Positions 1-8,273 are shown, counted from the stretch's first letter. The stretch is 64,000 nucleotides of DNA from Chloroflexota bacterium (GCA_029553955.1 JAKPJZ010000119.1:90426-154425), one strand, 5' to 3'. Made by a program: numbers and translations. The notes: generated from the sequence alone by a model not told the origin.

Positions 1-363
1 GAAGGTATACTTCAGGCCATCATCCGTCATCTCCCACTTCTGAGCCAACTCGGGGGCGATGTTCCATCTCGCGTCGTAGCACACCAGCCGGCTGAAGACG
101 TTCTGCACGATCATGAACGCATGAGAGTCATAGACATAGTTTGGAGTCAACTGCCTTGGTTCAACATCGAGGTGCCAAATCATCGTGCCCTTGCGCTGTA
201 AGGCTGGCTTCACCTCAGGCGTGGCTCCGGTACCCGTAGCCTGGGTTGCCTGTGGCGCGGGGGCCTGAGTCGGAGCAGGGCCTGCGCATGCAGAGAGCAC
301 TGTGCTCACCGCCACGAGCAGGCCGAAGACGCATGCCCACCTACTGTTTCTGCTGCCGGACAT
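1..363 (-). CDS. ABC transporter substrate-binding lipoprotein, family 5 (N-terminal part)
   Basis: The first 121 codons of a gene that runs off the left edge. The protein starts with a lipoprotein signal peptide ending in LSAC at about residues 21-24, then a Pro/Ala/Thr-rich linker. Next comes the typical opening of peptide/nickel-type solute-binding proteins: 'DVEPRQLTPNYVYDS', then 'NVFSRLVCYDARWNIAPELA' and 'KWEMTDDGLKYT'. It should be anchored outside the membrane and deliver an oligopeptide or similar solute to an ABC permease that would lie left of the window. The ATG is preceded by GAAAGGAAAACAAG. It is the most downstream visible gene of the minus-strand operon that includes a GntR regulator and two hydrolases, so uptake of the compound processed by those enzymes is likely. 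The substrate cannot be read from the fragment. Confidence 0.88.
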   Translation of the reverse strand, partial: MSGSRNSRWACVFGLLVAVSTVLSACAGPAPTQAPAPQATQATGTGATPEVKPALQRKGTMIWHLDVEPRQLTPNYVYDSHAFMIVQNVFSRLVCYDARWNIAPELAQKWEMTDDGLKYTF

Positions 364-768
364 CTTGTTTTCCTTTCTCCCTGCGAAATGGCCAAGGTGT
401 TGTTGGCTCGAAACGAAGACGGTGCCAGTGCAGCAACTGATTGTCCAGGATCACTCGAGACGAAGGGCTGCTTGGTTACGTGCCTACGTCATCGCCTCCT
501 TTCACACGGAGCTGCATACGCCCAGTACAGCTGTCTTTCATATACAAGTCCCTGTCCAGGCCAGGGAACTCCGGCAAGCATGCCTTGGATCTGGCGACCG
601 AGCCTGAGACGACCTGTTCGGGAGGCTCCTGCGTGCCCGAGAGCCCTTCTATCGCCGGATTCGGCACCACGTGGATGTGTATGAAAGACAGCCAGTACAG
701 CCTATGTGACTGCACCTCCGTCGTCGGGCAGACTGGAGAATCTGGCCGACTCGGTGAAGGATCGCGCG
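364..768. other. 405-bp gap without a recognisable gene
   Basis: This stretch separates the M20 peptidase gene from the substrate-binding protein gene on the minus strand. It holds only short open frames without convincing ribosome binding sites or family motifs, and I see no strong hairpin with a T tract. It is long for an intra-operon gap, so a separate promoter for the transporter genes is possible, but I cannot point to one. Confidence 0.5.
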
Positions 769-2145
769 TTAGCCCTCTGCATGCCGCAAGCGCTGCAGCA
801 GCATGCCATAGGCTTGCTGCGCTCGCCTGAAGCTGCTCAGACGGAAGAACTCGTCTGGAGCATGAGCCCGCTCATCATCGATGAAGAACGCAAAGCCAAT
901 GGCATAGGCACCCAGCACCCTGTGAAATAGCGCGTTGGCAGGCAGAGTGCCCCCATTCCAGACGTAGTACGGGGTCTTGCCGTAGATCTGCTCAAGGACT
1001 GCACGCGCCGCCTGGTTGCCGGGATGATCGGCGCCAATCAGGTATGGTGGCGTGCACCATCCGGCCGCCTGAGTTGTCACCGTCACGCCCGCGGGAGTGT
1101 GTTCGGCGATGTGAGCCACAATCAACTCGCGGATCCGCACAGGGTCCTGGTCAGCCACCAGCCGGCAGGTGATCTTGGCATGCGCTTCCGCAGGAATCAC
1201 CGTCTTGCTGCCCTCGCCCTGGAAACCGCCATAGACGCCATTCACCTCGAGGGTCGGCCGCGTGCCGATACGCTCAAGGGTACTGTAGCCAGGCTCGCCA
1301 AAGAGGTCGCTGACGCCGATCGCACGCTTGTAGCGCGTTTCGTCGTGCGGCAGCTTTCGAATGTGCGCCCGCTGCTCAGGCGAGAGCGGCCGCACGTCAT
1401 CATAGAAGCCCTGGATCAAGACCTGGCCGTCGGGGCTGCGCATCGAGTCGAGGATCCGGACCAGGGCATGGATTGGGTTCTGGACCGCTCCACCATACAG
1501 ACCCGAGTGCAGGTCTTGGTTGGCACCGCGCACATCGATCTGCAAGCCGCACATCCCTCGCCAAGACAAGAAGAGAAGCGGCTGTTCCTCGCTCCACTGC
1601 GCGCTGTCGGCACTGAATACCATATCGCAGGCGAAACGGTCTCGATACTTCTCCAGTAGCGCGGGGGCACTCGGGCTGCCAATCTCCTCTTCGCCCTCAA
1701 CAAAGAACTTGACGTTGATGGGTAGCTTTCCCTCGGTCTTGAGCAATGCCTCAGTCGCCAGGATGGGGCCCAAGAGGTTGCCCTTGTCGTCAGTCGCTCC
1801 GCGAGCATAAATGCGACCATCGCGCACGACGGGCTCGAAGGGTGGGCTAGTCCATTCAGCCAGCGGATCGACGGGCTGTGTGTCGACATGGCCGTAGATC
1901 AGGATTGTGGGTTGGCCGGGCGCATGTAGCCATTCACCGTACACCACGGGGTGGCCGCAGGTGGGCATCACTTCGACCTTCTCGAGGCCAGCAGCCTGCA
2001 TGCGTTTGGCTGCCCACTCGGCTGCCCGACGCACGTCAGGCGCATGGTCTGGAAGAGCCGATATGCTTGGGATGCGCAGAAAATCCATCAACTCATTGAG
2101 ATACTGCTCTTGGTGTTGATCCAAGTACGCCTGCCATGAGGTCAT
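769..2145 (-). CDS. M20 family metallopeptidase (dipeptidase)
   Basis: A cytoplasmic zinc exopeptidase of the M20/ArgE/DapE type, expected to hydrolyse dipeptides or N-acyl amino acids. Hallmarks are in order: GHVDTQ at about residue 85 (metal ligands His and Asp), 'YARGATDDKG' near 120 (bridging Asp), 'VEGEEEIGSPS' near 150 (catalytic and metal Glu pair), a dimerisation lid, and a C-terminal 'GGTLPA...' segment. The 458-residue length is normal for CNDP/DapE-like dipeptidases. The frame is open further upstream, but I chose the ATG at 2145 because GGAAGAG lies 8 nt before it; an ATG two codons upstream is an alternative. It lies in the GntR-regulated operon upstream of a peptide-type binding protein, so cleavage of an imported peptide or amide is a reasonable inference. 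Confidence 0.9.
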   Translation of the reverse strand: MTSWQAYLDQHQEQYLNELMDFLRIPSISALPDHAPDVRRAAEWAAKRMQAAGLEKVEVMPTCGHPVVYGEWLHAPGQPTILIYGHVDTQPVDPLAEWTSPPFEPVVRDGRIYARGATDDKGNLLGPILATEALLKTEGKLPINVKFFVEGEEEIGSPSAPALLEKYRDRFACDMVFSADSAQWSEEQPLLFLSWRGMCGLQIDVRGANQDLHSGLYGGAVQNPIHALVRILDSMRSPDGQVLIQGFYDDVRPLSPEQRAHIRKLPHDETRYKRAIGVSDLFGEPGYSTLERIGTRPTLEVNGVYGGFQGEGSKTVIPAEAHAKITCRLVADQDPVRIRELIVAHIAEHTPAGVTVTTQAAGWCTPPYLIGADHPGNQAARAVLEQIYGKTPYYVWNGGTLPANALFHRVLGAYAIGFAFFIDDERAHAPDEFFRLSSFRRAQQAYGMLLQRLRHAEG

Positions 2146-2311
2146 GTCCATCTCTCTTCCACTGAGTACTGCATCTGCGACAATGCACACACAGTCGGCG
2201 CAAAACGGGCCGAGGCGTAGATCGGGCCAAACTGAATCCACGATGGGACCTACATGCCTGCACGCCTGGAGTCTGCGGGTCTCAAGCTGGATTCAGTTTA
2301 GGCGATCCAGA

Positions 2312-3118
2312 TCAGAGAACAGCAGCGAAAAACGATCTGAGGCACTCTTCGATGCGCTCACCCATGTTGTACACGGCGTGCCCAACACCAGGGAAGAGCC
2401 CCATGGTGACGTCGGCTCCAATCCGCTTCAGCGCCTCTGCAAGTGGGATTACCTGCAGAGACGGAATCTGATTGGGGTCTTCGGCACCATGGAAGATAGC
2501 CGTCCTCGGCATGGGTGTGCCGTAGGGCAGTGCAAGGAGCCGGGGCAGAGGATCATGAGGGGCCACCTTGGCAACAGCCTCGTCGATGGGAGTATCCAGC
2601 GGGAGGTTGTAGGCTTCCAGGCACTGACCCCTGAGCGGCTGGGCGCGAAGGAAGTTCTCCAGGCTGATCATCCCCTGCATCATCACCACTGCCTTGACGC
2701 GGCCAGCCAATGGTCCCATCACGCTGTTCCACATCAGGGGGCCGCCCAACCCACCGCCAACAAGCCCCATTCGCTCGGGGTCCGCGTGGCCACTCTCGAT
2801 CAGCACATCAAACAAAGCCGTGTTGGCGATCACCGAATCGGGTCGCCCAAAGTGGTTGCCGCATGCGTGAGACGCAGCAATGCCACAACCACCTCCTGCA
2901 CTCATGATAGCCTTGAGTAGGCCGACCTTGTAGTCCTCTTCGAGCCAATCCGCCGAGCCCTCTTTGATCCACCCTGCATATCCATGGTGGTGAACCACCA
3001 CAGGAATGGGCCTGCCAAGCTCGAACGTCTTGGGCGTCCACAGGTAGCACCACTCTCCACCCGCCCGAAAGAACACCTGCTGCTCGCCATCGCGCAACTC
3101 CGGTACAACCTTGGCCAT
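2312..3118 (-). CDS. Alpha/beta hydrolase-fold protein lacking the nucleophile serine
   Basis: A 268-residue protein with the layout of dienelactone-hydrolase/esterase proteins: 'PIPVVVHHHGYAG' (oxyanion loop), 'DPERMGLVGGGLGG' (nucleophile elbow), 'RTAIFHGAEDPN' (acid loop) and 'GLFPGVGHAVYN' (catalytic His). At the elbow the expected G-x-S-x-G reads G-G-G-L-G, with a GGG codon where serine is normal. The Asp and His loops look intact. It is therefore either a non-hydrolytic member or uses another residue. The start at 3118 follows GAGGAGACAACG. It sits between the GntR regulator and the M20 peptidase in one operon. The substrate is unknown. Confidence 0.8.
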   Translation of the reverse strand: MAKVVPELRDGEQQVFFRAGGEWCYLWTPKTFELGRPIPVVVHHHGYAGWIKEGSADWLEEDYKVGLLKAIMSAGGGCGIAASHACGNHFGRPDSVIANTALFDVLIESGHADPERMGLVGGGLGGPLMWNSVMGPLAGRVKAVVMMQGMISLENFLRAQPLRGQCLEAYNLPLDTPIDEAVAKVAPHDPLPRLLALPYGTPMPRTAIFHGAEDPNQIPSLQVIPLAEALKRIGADVTMGLFPGVGHAVYNMGERIEECLRSFFAAVL

Positions 3119-3212
3119 CGTTGTCTCCTCTCTAGTCGTGATGTCGTTCACCATATGCGACCAACTCGAACTGTGAACACCACCGCCCGGCAACTTTCGC
3201 AGCACTCCAACG

Positions 3213-3959
3213 TCAAGTCTCCTGCTTTGGCGCGGACGCTGCCGGCTGGTCGTCGCGCTTCCATGACTCCTCGATGATGACATCGAATACTTGCAGGTGC
3301 TCTCGGAGGATGCTGGAGGCCTCATCGGCATTCCTTGCAGTGATCGCCTCTGTGAGTCTACGGTGCTGGACGTTGGATTTCTCCAACTGCCCAGGCAATA
3401 TCACTACCTGACGCGACAGCTCCACGAGCAAGTCGCTGATCATACCTAGCATACGCTCCAGAGCGCGATTCTTTCCGATCTGTGCGATCAGGTTGTGAAA
3501 GGCAATGTCTCTCCGAACGAACGATTCCTTCGCCTGGTCGGGATTCTCCAGTTCGGCCAGCTTCTGCCACAGAAGCACAATATCTTCTGCCGTTGCACGC
3601 GTGATCGCGAATCGCAGTGCGGCCTCTTCCACTACTTGGCGTACCTCAACCAACTCAGCAGCACTAATTCGATCTAGGAGCAACGAGGACTCAATAGCAT
3701 TGGATACGACGCTATGCACATCCTGACTGATGAAGGTACCCACGCCGACCTTCACGGTCACCAGGCCCATGCCCCGCAGCCTCTTGATGGCTTCACGAAT
3801 GGCCGGTCGGCTGACCGAGAGCATACTGGCTAGTGTGTGTTCGGGCGGCAGCCTATCGCCCGGCGCCAGTTCTCCGTTCGCAATGAGCGCCCGTATGTGC
3901 TTCAGCACAACCTCATCGAGATCTTCACGGCGCGATGACGTGATGCTGAATTTACTCAT
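3213..3959 (-). CDS. GntR/FadR-family transcriptional regulator
   Basis: A 248-residue regulator. The N-terminal winged helix-turn-helix (about residues 12-75) shows 'GELAPGDRLPPEHTLA', 'VSRPAIREAIKRLRGMGLV' and 'VGVGTFI', the GntR signature. The C-terminal all-helical FCD/FadR-type ligand domain follows, with 'EVRQVVEEAALRFA', 'DIAFHNLIA' and 'HRRLTEAI', which contribute the metal/ligand-binding Asp and His residues typical of FadR-C. It most likely represses its own operon until a small carboxylate or sugar-acid effector binds. The probable operator is the palindrome at 5337-5364. The ATG at 3959 was preferred over an upstream TTG because the conserved domain begins soon after it. Confidence 0.93.
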   Translation of the reverse strand: MSKFSITSSRREDLDEVVLKHIRALIANGELAPGDRLPPEHTLASMLSVSRPAIREAIKRLRGMGLVTVKVGVGTFISQDVHSVVSNAIESSLLLDRISAAELVEVRQVVEEAALRFAITRATAEDIVLLWQKLAELENPDQAKESFVRRDIAFHNLIAQIGKNRALERMLGMISDLLVELSRQVVILPGQLEKSNVQHRRLTEAITARNADEASSILREHLQVFDVIIEESWKRDDQPAASAPKQET

Positions 3960-4129
3960 GCTGCCACGACCTTTGCAGTTCGGTTCGACGGAGTCCAAAC
4001 ATCAATCCGTATTCCTGTGAATTCCTTGCGGCCAGATGCGCTAGCCTCACGATCTTCGCCAGCGGGTCTAGCTGCCATCCAGGCCACGGTGTGCAACTCA
4101 CTAGAATGCCACCTCACACAGATCTCAAT

Positions 4130-5203
4130 CTACAGCGCCCGCTGCTGGCGCATGGCCCGGATCTGTGACCTAGTCTCCGCTAGCCCCTTCTGACAACCAG
4201 TCTGAAACTTGACATAGGGGCCAAAGCTAGAGAACTCGTCTGGCATCAGCCCGTCAATCGCGTAGGCTCTTCGAAAGTCCACAAGCTTCTCCTGTAGTTC
4301 GAGAATCACTTGTTCTGGGGCCTGTTCACCGATACGAGAGATCGCTGGCAGACTCTCCTTCTGCAAACGATCCCACGTGCTGAAGCTATGCGTGATATGC
4401 ACATTGCCACCAACAAGGTCCGTGATATGGTAGTTCTCCCGCGTGCCCCCCACCTGAATCTCGGCCTGGTACCCGCGCTCTTGAAAGATCCTGTAGACTC
4501 GGCGACACCAAGCGATACCAGCATAGCGCACCAAGTTCGGATCGATATTGATCCCATCGCGCTTGATCACTTCGTGGAGATAGTCGTCAAAAACCCCGGG
4601 GATAATCACCACGTAGCAGCGCGGGTTTGGACCTGAACCACTGAAGCGTTTGAGGCCAGCTGCATATGCCTCAGCCATTGCGATAGCCTGCGAAACCGAG
4701 AAACCCGCAGTGGCGATTACATTCGTACCCTGTGCCACCAGCTCTTCCAGAGCATGCCTTCCCGGGTCGGTTGAAGGCACCTTGGGGACCACGTTGGGCC
4801 CAATATGCTTGTACGAGATGGCCTGCCTGACTAGCGCCACTGGATCGTGGTTGGTGTTAGGGTCGCTCTGGATAGTGACATAGCCATATTGCCTCTCGGT
4901 ATCCTCGTACATAGACAGAAACACCAGCGACGATCGCTTCGCCATACGCTGTGTCAGCAGTTCTGCCGCAACATCGTCAGTTACTCCTCTGTTACTCTCG
5001 AGTATCTCCTCCATCACCGGTCCCCACAAGTGGAAATCGGCTTTCAATGCTTTTGGCGGATGGGTGGGATTCATCGTATTGCCAATCGCCCCCCAACCCC
5101 TCGCAGCCTCGATTTCCCTCTGGATAGCGCTGTTGATCCAACAGGCCGTCGACTGCTCCCGGAGCAGCCTGACGAAATACCCTTCCGAACTTACACTTGA
5201 CAT
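4130..5203 (-). CDS. Transaldolase-like (class I aldolase fold) protein
   Basis: A 357-residue TIM-barrel protein that resembles transaldolases in the order of its motifs: 'GNTMNPTHPP' near residue 40, 'VVPKVPSTDPGRHALEELVA' in the middle and 'NVIATAGFSVSQAIAMAEAY' just after. The Lys of the 'PKVPST' stretch aligns with the Schiff-base Lys of the family, so Schiff-base aldol chemistry on a phosphorylated sugar or related ketose is inferred. The C-terminal third diverges from classical Tal. It is the first gene after the promoter at 5365-5393 and has a strong AAGGAGA site 9 nt before the ATG. Its position with a GntR regulator suggests catabolism of an imported compound. Confidence 0.75.
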   Translation of the reverse strand: MSSVSSEGYFVRLLREQSTACWINSAIQREIEAARGWGAIGNTMNPTHPPKALKADFHLWGPVMEEILESNRGVTDDVAAELLTQRMAKRSSLVFLSMYEDTERQYGYVTIQSDPNTNHDPVALVRQAISYKHIGPNVVPKVPSTDPGRHALEELVAQGTNVIATAGFSVSQAIAMAEAYAAGLKRFSGSGPNPRCYVVIIPGVFDDYLHEVIKRDGINIDPNLVRYAGIAWCRRVYRIFQERGYQAEIQVGGTRENYHITDLVGGNVHITHSFSTWDRLQKESLPAISRIGEQAPEQVILELQEKLVDFRRAYAIDGLMPDEFSSFGPYVKFQTGCQKGLAETRSQIRAMRQQRAL

Positions 5204-5336
5204 GGCGCGCTGTCTCCTTGTTGGCTACGCTGTTCTACAGATCACCATACCACTGGTTCGTTGGTTGTGAGTACCGAGTAGGAGCGATCGGGCAACAATG
5301 TCGACGCTCGATCAGGCCTTCGAAATCTTAAAGACA

Positions 5337-5364
5337 GTCAGATGTAAGACACCTTACATCTGAC
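5337..5364. promoter_or_regulatory. Perfect 12+4+12 palindromic operator
   Basis: GTCAGATGTAAG and CTTACATCTGAC are exact reverse complements separated by ACAC. The palindrome starts at the base next to the -10 hexamer and covers the expected transcription start of the minus-strand operon. A bound dimer would block initiation. The GntR protein encoded two genes downstream in the same transcript is the obvious candidate; that pairing is an inference. Confidence 0.8.
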
Positions 5365-5393
5365 ATTATACCACAGCCTGCATCCAGTGTCAA
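5365..5393 (-). promoter_or_regulatory. Consensus sigma-70 promoter of the 5.2-0.3 kb operon
   Basis: On the minus strand TTGACA (5393-5388) and TATAAT (5370-5365) are separated by exactly 17 bases, and the -10 is preceded by TGTGG. This is a perfect consensus promoter about 160 bp upstream of the transaldolase-like gene. The adjoining palindrome at 5337-5364 makes repression likely. Confidence 0.88.
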
Positions 5394-5746
5394 GTACACA
5401 GGTGCCGGATTTCCCTGGATTTGTATCACCAAACACCGCTCCTGCAATCAGCGGCACCCCTATTGAGCCGAGCAACTCGCGACGCTGATCGCACATCTGC
5501 AGAACTGGTTCGCAGCTGGCTTTCGGCACAGTGGTACTCAGATTGACGATGGGTTTCCGGCACGAGCTCCTATCGAGAGGAGTTGCTCAGACCTCGAGTA
5601 GTGGCAGAGCGCCTAAGGCGACCCAACCAAGAGGGCATGCAAGCTATGGCAAAACTCTGCCGCCAAACAAAGCCCTTTGCCGGTGGCGCTTGCGCAAGAA
5701 AGCTGTTGGCCTAGAATAGGCCGTGTCTCACAAGGAGGGAAGAGCG
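5394..5746. other. Intergenic stretch between divergent transcription units
   Basis: Apart from the ribosome binding site of the next gene (AAGGAGG, 5733-5739), I see no gene, tRNA or strong hairpin here. It marks the change from the moderate G+C operon on the left to the very G+C-rich sequence on the right. Confidence 0.5.
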
Positions 5747-6706
5747 ATGAGCTTGCTGGACCAGGTGCGCGCCGGTTGTGCGGCGGTGGCGGCGCGGGCG
5801 CGCTTTGTGCACATTGACGAGGGCCGCATCGCGCCCTATGCCACCTCGCTGCCGCTCGAGCAGGCGGTCTGCCCGGCGATCGACCCCGCCACCCACTACC
5901 TCGGCCACGGCGATGATACCGTCGCCTTTCTGCTCACCCTCGATGCCATCAACTTTGGCTCGGGCTACTTTCCGCGCCTGAAGAAGCGCCCGGGGCTCTC
6001 GGGGTATTTCACCGTGGCGGCGTCGCTCAACGACCATTACCGCGCCCACGGGCCACTCTCGGCGGCGCAGTTGGCCGCGCTCAGCGCCGCCGATTGTGCG
6101 CGCATCTTTGGGCAGGACCCGGCCGACCCGGCGATAGCCGAGTTGATGCAGCACTTTGCCGTGGCGCTGGGCGACCTGGGGCGTACCCTGCTCGAGCGCT
6201 ACGGCGGCAGCTTTCGCGCCCTGGTGGAGGCAGCCGGCGGCTCGGCCGAGCGGCTGGCTGAGTTGCTGGCAGCCATGCCCTACTTTAACGATATCGAGGT
6301 CTATGATGGGCAAGAGGTGCCCTTCTTCAAGCGCGCCCAGCTCGCCGCAGCCGACCTCGCCGTCGCCTTTGACGGCCAGGGGCTGGGCCACTTCACGGAC
6401 CTCGAGCGCCTGACGATCTTTGCAGACAATCTGGTGCCCCACGTGCTGCGGGTCGACGGCGTCTTGCACTACCAGCCGGATGTGGCGGCACGCATCGACC
6501 GCGAGGAGCTGATCCCGGCCGGCTCGCCCGAAGAGGTGGAGATCCGCGCCGGGGCGGTGCATGCGGTGGAGCTGATGGTGGCGGCGCTGCACACGGCCGG
6601 CGAGCGCATCACCGCGCACCAGTTGGACTATTTGCTGTGGAACCGCGGCCACGAGCCCCTGTACAAGGCGCGGCCGCGGCACCGCACGAGGACAGTCTAC
6701 TACTAG
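5747..6706 (+). CDS. Queuosine salvage protein (DUF2419/Qng1 family)
   Basis: A 319-residue protein with the conserved blocks of the queuosine 5'-monophosphate N-glycosylase/hydrolase family: 'FLLTLDAINFGSGYFP' near residue 60, 'FTDLERLTIFADNLVPHVLR' near 215 (with the Asp used in glycosidic cleavage) and the C-terminal 'HRTRTVYY'. The family releases queuine from queuosine nucleotide so the base can be reused for tRNA wobble modification. It is mostly eukaryotic with scattered bacterial members, including Chloroflexota. The ATG at 5747 follows AAGGAGGGAAGAGCG. The frame extends to a GTG at 5723, but that would contain the Shine-Dalgarno. It is followed by an imperfect hairpin and appears monocistronic. 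Confidence 0.9.
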   Translation: MSLLDQVRAGCAAVAARARFVHIDEGRIAPYATSLPLEQAVCPAIDPATHYLGHGDDTVAFLLTLDAINFGSGYFPRLKKRPGLSGYFTVAASLNDHYRAHGPLSAAQLAALSAADCARIFGQDPADPAIAELMQHFAVALGDLGRTLLERYGGSFRALVEAAGGSAERLAELLAAMPYFNDIEVYDGQEVPFFKRAQLAAADLAVAFDGQGLGHFTDLERLTIFADNLVPHVLRVDGVLHYQPDVAARIDREELIPAGSPEEVEIRAGAVHAVELMVAALHTAGERITAHQLDYLLWNRGHEPLYKARPRHRTRTVYY

Positions 6707-6711
6707 GAACC

Positions 6712-6785
6712 GAGGGAACTGGGGGAATTGAGGGAACTGAGGGGCATATGCGTTTCCTCAGTTTCCCCAGTTCCTTCAGTTCCTC
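6712..6785. repeat. Imperfect long hairpin of GGAACTGAGG-type units
   Basis: Just after the queuosine salvage gene, units resembling GAGGGAACTG are repeated three times and then recur inverted as CAGTTCCTTCAGTTCCTC. The result is an imperfect stem of about 30 bp around GGCATATGCG. A T-rich tail is lacking, so it may act as a weak terminator or 3' stabiliser. Confidence 0.6.
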
Positions 6786-6845
6786 TTCCCATTGGTCCGG
6801 AGGTTGCTGGCTGCCGGCAAGCAGTCAACGCTCGGAGGGACGGCG

Positions 6846-7505
6846 ATGGCGAGAGAGGGCGAGATCCTGGTGGGCACACAAACGGTGCAGATTCCGTCGG
6901 GGACGGTGCGCCTGGAAGGTGACCTCACCGTGCCGGCCGGGGCGAGCGGCACGGTGCTTTTTGCGCATGGCGCCGGGTCGAGCCGGCTCAGCCCGCGGAA
7001 TCGCTACGTGGCGCAGGTGCTGCAGGATGGCGGCTTGGGGACGCTGCTCTTTGACCTGCTGACGGAAGAGGAGGCCGAGGACCGCGCCAAGGTCTTCGAT
7101 ACGGACCTCCTGGCGCAGCGCCTCATGGCGGCGACCGACTGGTTGCAGGAGCAGGAACTGCCTGAGGGGATGCGCCTGGGCTATTTCGGGGCCTCGACTG
7201 GGGCTGCAGCGGCGCTGCAGGCGGCAGCGGCGCTGGGCCCAGCGATCGGGGCGGTTGTCTCGCGTGGGGGGCGGCCCGACCTGGCCGAGCCATACCTATC
7301 GCGTGTGGTGGCACCGACGCTCCTGATCGTCGGCGAGCTGGATACCATGGTCATCGAGCTCAACGAGGCGGCCTATGCGGCGCTGAACACGGAGAAAGAC
7401 CTGGCCATCGTGCCGGGGGCCACGCACCTGTTCGAGGAGCCGGGCGCGCTCGAGCAGGTGGCACAACTGGCGACGAATTGGTTCAGGCGCTACCTGGGTC
7501 GCTAG
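6846..7505 (+). CDS. Alpha/beta hydrolase (dienelactone hydrolase-like)
   Basis: A 219-residue cytoplasmic alpha/beta hydrolase. It has the oxyanion strand 'GTVLFAHGAGSSRLSPRN', the nucleophile elbow GASTGA near residue 118, the acid loop 'VGELDTMV' near 165 and the catalytic His in 'PGATHLFEEPG' near 193, so the Ser-Asp-His triad is complete. This short form is common in Chloroflexota and actinobacteria, sometimes fused to a phosphoribosyltransferase, which is absent here. Its substrate is unknown. The ATG follows GGAGGGACGGCG. It is flanked by repeats on both sides and seems to be transcribed alone. Confidence 0.85.
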   Translation: MAREGEILVGTQTVQIPSGTVRLEGDLTVPAGASGTVLFAHGAGSSRLSPRNRYVAQVLQDGGLGTLLFDLLTEEEAEDRAKVFDTDLLAQRLMAATDWLQEQELPEGMRLGYFGASTGAAAALQAAAALGPAIGAVVSRGGRPDLAEPYLSRVVAPTLLIVGELDTMVIELNEAAYAALNTEKDLAIVPGATHLFEEPGALEQVAQLATNWFRRYLGR

Positions 7506-7735
7506 CCCGGGCTTGTTCGGCCGGAGTCCCGAACTTGTTCGGGCGTTGGGGAGACGGCCCCAACAAGTTGGGGAGTCCGATCGGGAGACCCGAACTTGTT
7601 CGGGCGCTGGGGGGACGGCCCCAACAAGTTGGGGAGTCCGGTCCGGAGCCCCGAACAGCCGGGGTCCCGAACTTGTTCGGGCGTTGGGGAGACGGCCCCA
7701 ACAAGTTGGGGAGTCCGGTCCGGAGTCGGGCTTGT
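7506..7735. repeat. Direct repeats of a double-hairpin unit (type A, locus 1)
   Basis: Three near-identical units of about 56 bp (7524-7579, 7585-7640, 7663-7717) plus partial copies. Each joins the palindrome CCCGAACTTGTTCGGG to CCCCAACAAGTTGGGG followed by AGTCCG. A related array lies at 61160-61290. Spacers between units are short and variable. There is no cas gene, so this is not CRISPR. Confidence 0.9.
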
Positions 7736-7757
7736 GCGGTGCCTGGCGCAGTTGTGG

Positions 7758-7763
7758 TATAAT
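7758..7763 (+). promoter_or_regulatory. Extended -10 promoter (TGTGGTATAAT)
   Basis: TATAAT preceded by TGTGG, about 60 bp before the next coding sequence. There is no convincing -35 hexamer at 17 bp (TGCGGT), so recognition would rest on the extended -10. The same TGTGG context precedes several other -10 boxes in this window. Confidence 0.65.
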
Positions 7764-7821
7764 GGGGTCGAGGGTACGAATCGACGTGCGTTTTGCAGCC
7801 TGAGGAGGAGCATCAGCCCGG

Positions 7822-8265
7822 ATGAGCCGTGTGATCACTGCCGACGGTGTGGGGACGCAGCGCCAGCGGTTGCGCCGCACGATTGCCGAATCCCTGCGCC
7901 GCTTGATGGCCAAGCGCGAGCTGGATGATGAGGCCCGCGATCTGGCCGCGCTCATTGTCTTTTCGCTGCGTGAGATCGACGAAGGCATCGAGCAGACGAC
8001 CGCTGCCTGGGAAAAGCGCGATTACTATATCAAGGCCGACCGCTTCCGTCAGGAGTGGCTGTGGGTGGCGCCTGCGGCCGATGGGCTGGAAAAGATCCTG
8101 CGCCAGGGGGCCTGGGAGCAACTGCCGGCGGCCCTGGCGGGGCTGCTTACCCATTTCTCCGACATCACGGTCAACCGCATGGTGCGCACCGAGAACCTGT
8201 GGCAGGGCTGCTACCAGCGCCTGCTGGAGAGCCCGCGCGGCGGCGGTGCCGGCGTGCAGCGCTAG
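7822..8265 (+). CDS. Conserved hypothetical protein, helical
   Basis: A 147-residue protein rich in charged and aromatic residues, predicted to be mostly helical: 'RQRLRRTIAESLRRLMAKREL' (Arg-rich amphipathic) and 'FSLREIDEGIEQTTAAWEKRDYYIKADRFRQEW'. It has no signal peptide or membrane segment and no catalytic motif that I recognise. The ATG is preceded by GAGGAGGAGC about 10 nt upstream, and a TATAAT promoter lies at 7758. The strong start signals and high-G+C codon pattern support a real gene. I do not recognise its function. Confidence 0.75.
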   Translation: MSRVITADGVGTQRQRLRRTIAESLRRLMAKRELDDEARDLAALIVFSLREIDEGIEQTTAAWEKRDYYIKADRFRQEWLWVAPAADGLEKILRQGAWEQLPAALAGLLTHFSDITVNRMVRTENLWQGCYQRLLESPRGGGAGVQR

Positions 8266-8273
8266 GAGTTCGC

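Noticed and set aside
476..715. 79-codon minus-strand frame between the M20 gene and the binding-protein gene.
   Set aside because: No ribosome binding site, no recognisable family and unremarkable composition.
7483..7813. Open frames across the repeat array encoding repeated SPTCWG or PNKLGSP peptides.
   Set aside because: The peptides are translations of the direct repeats in several frames; no start signal or family supports coding.
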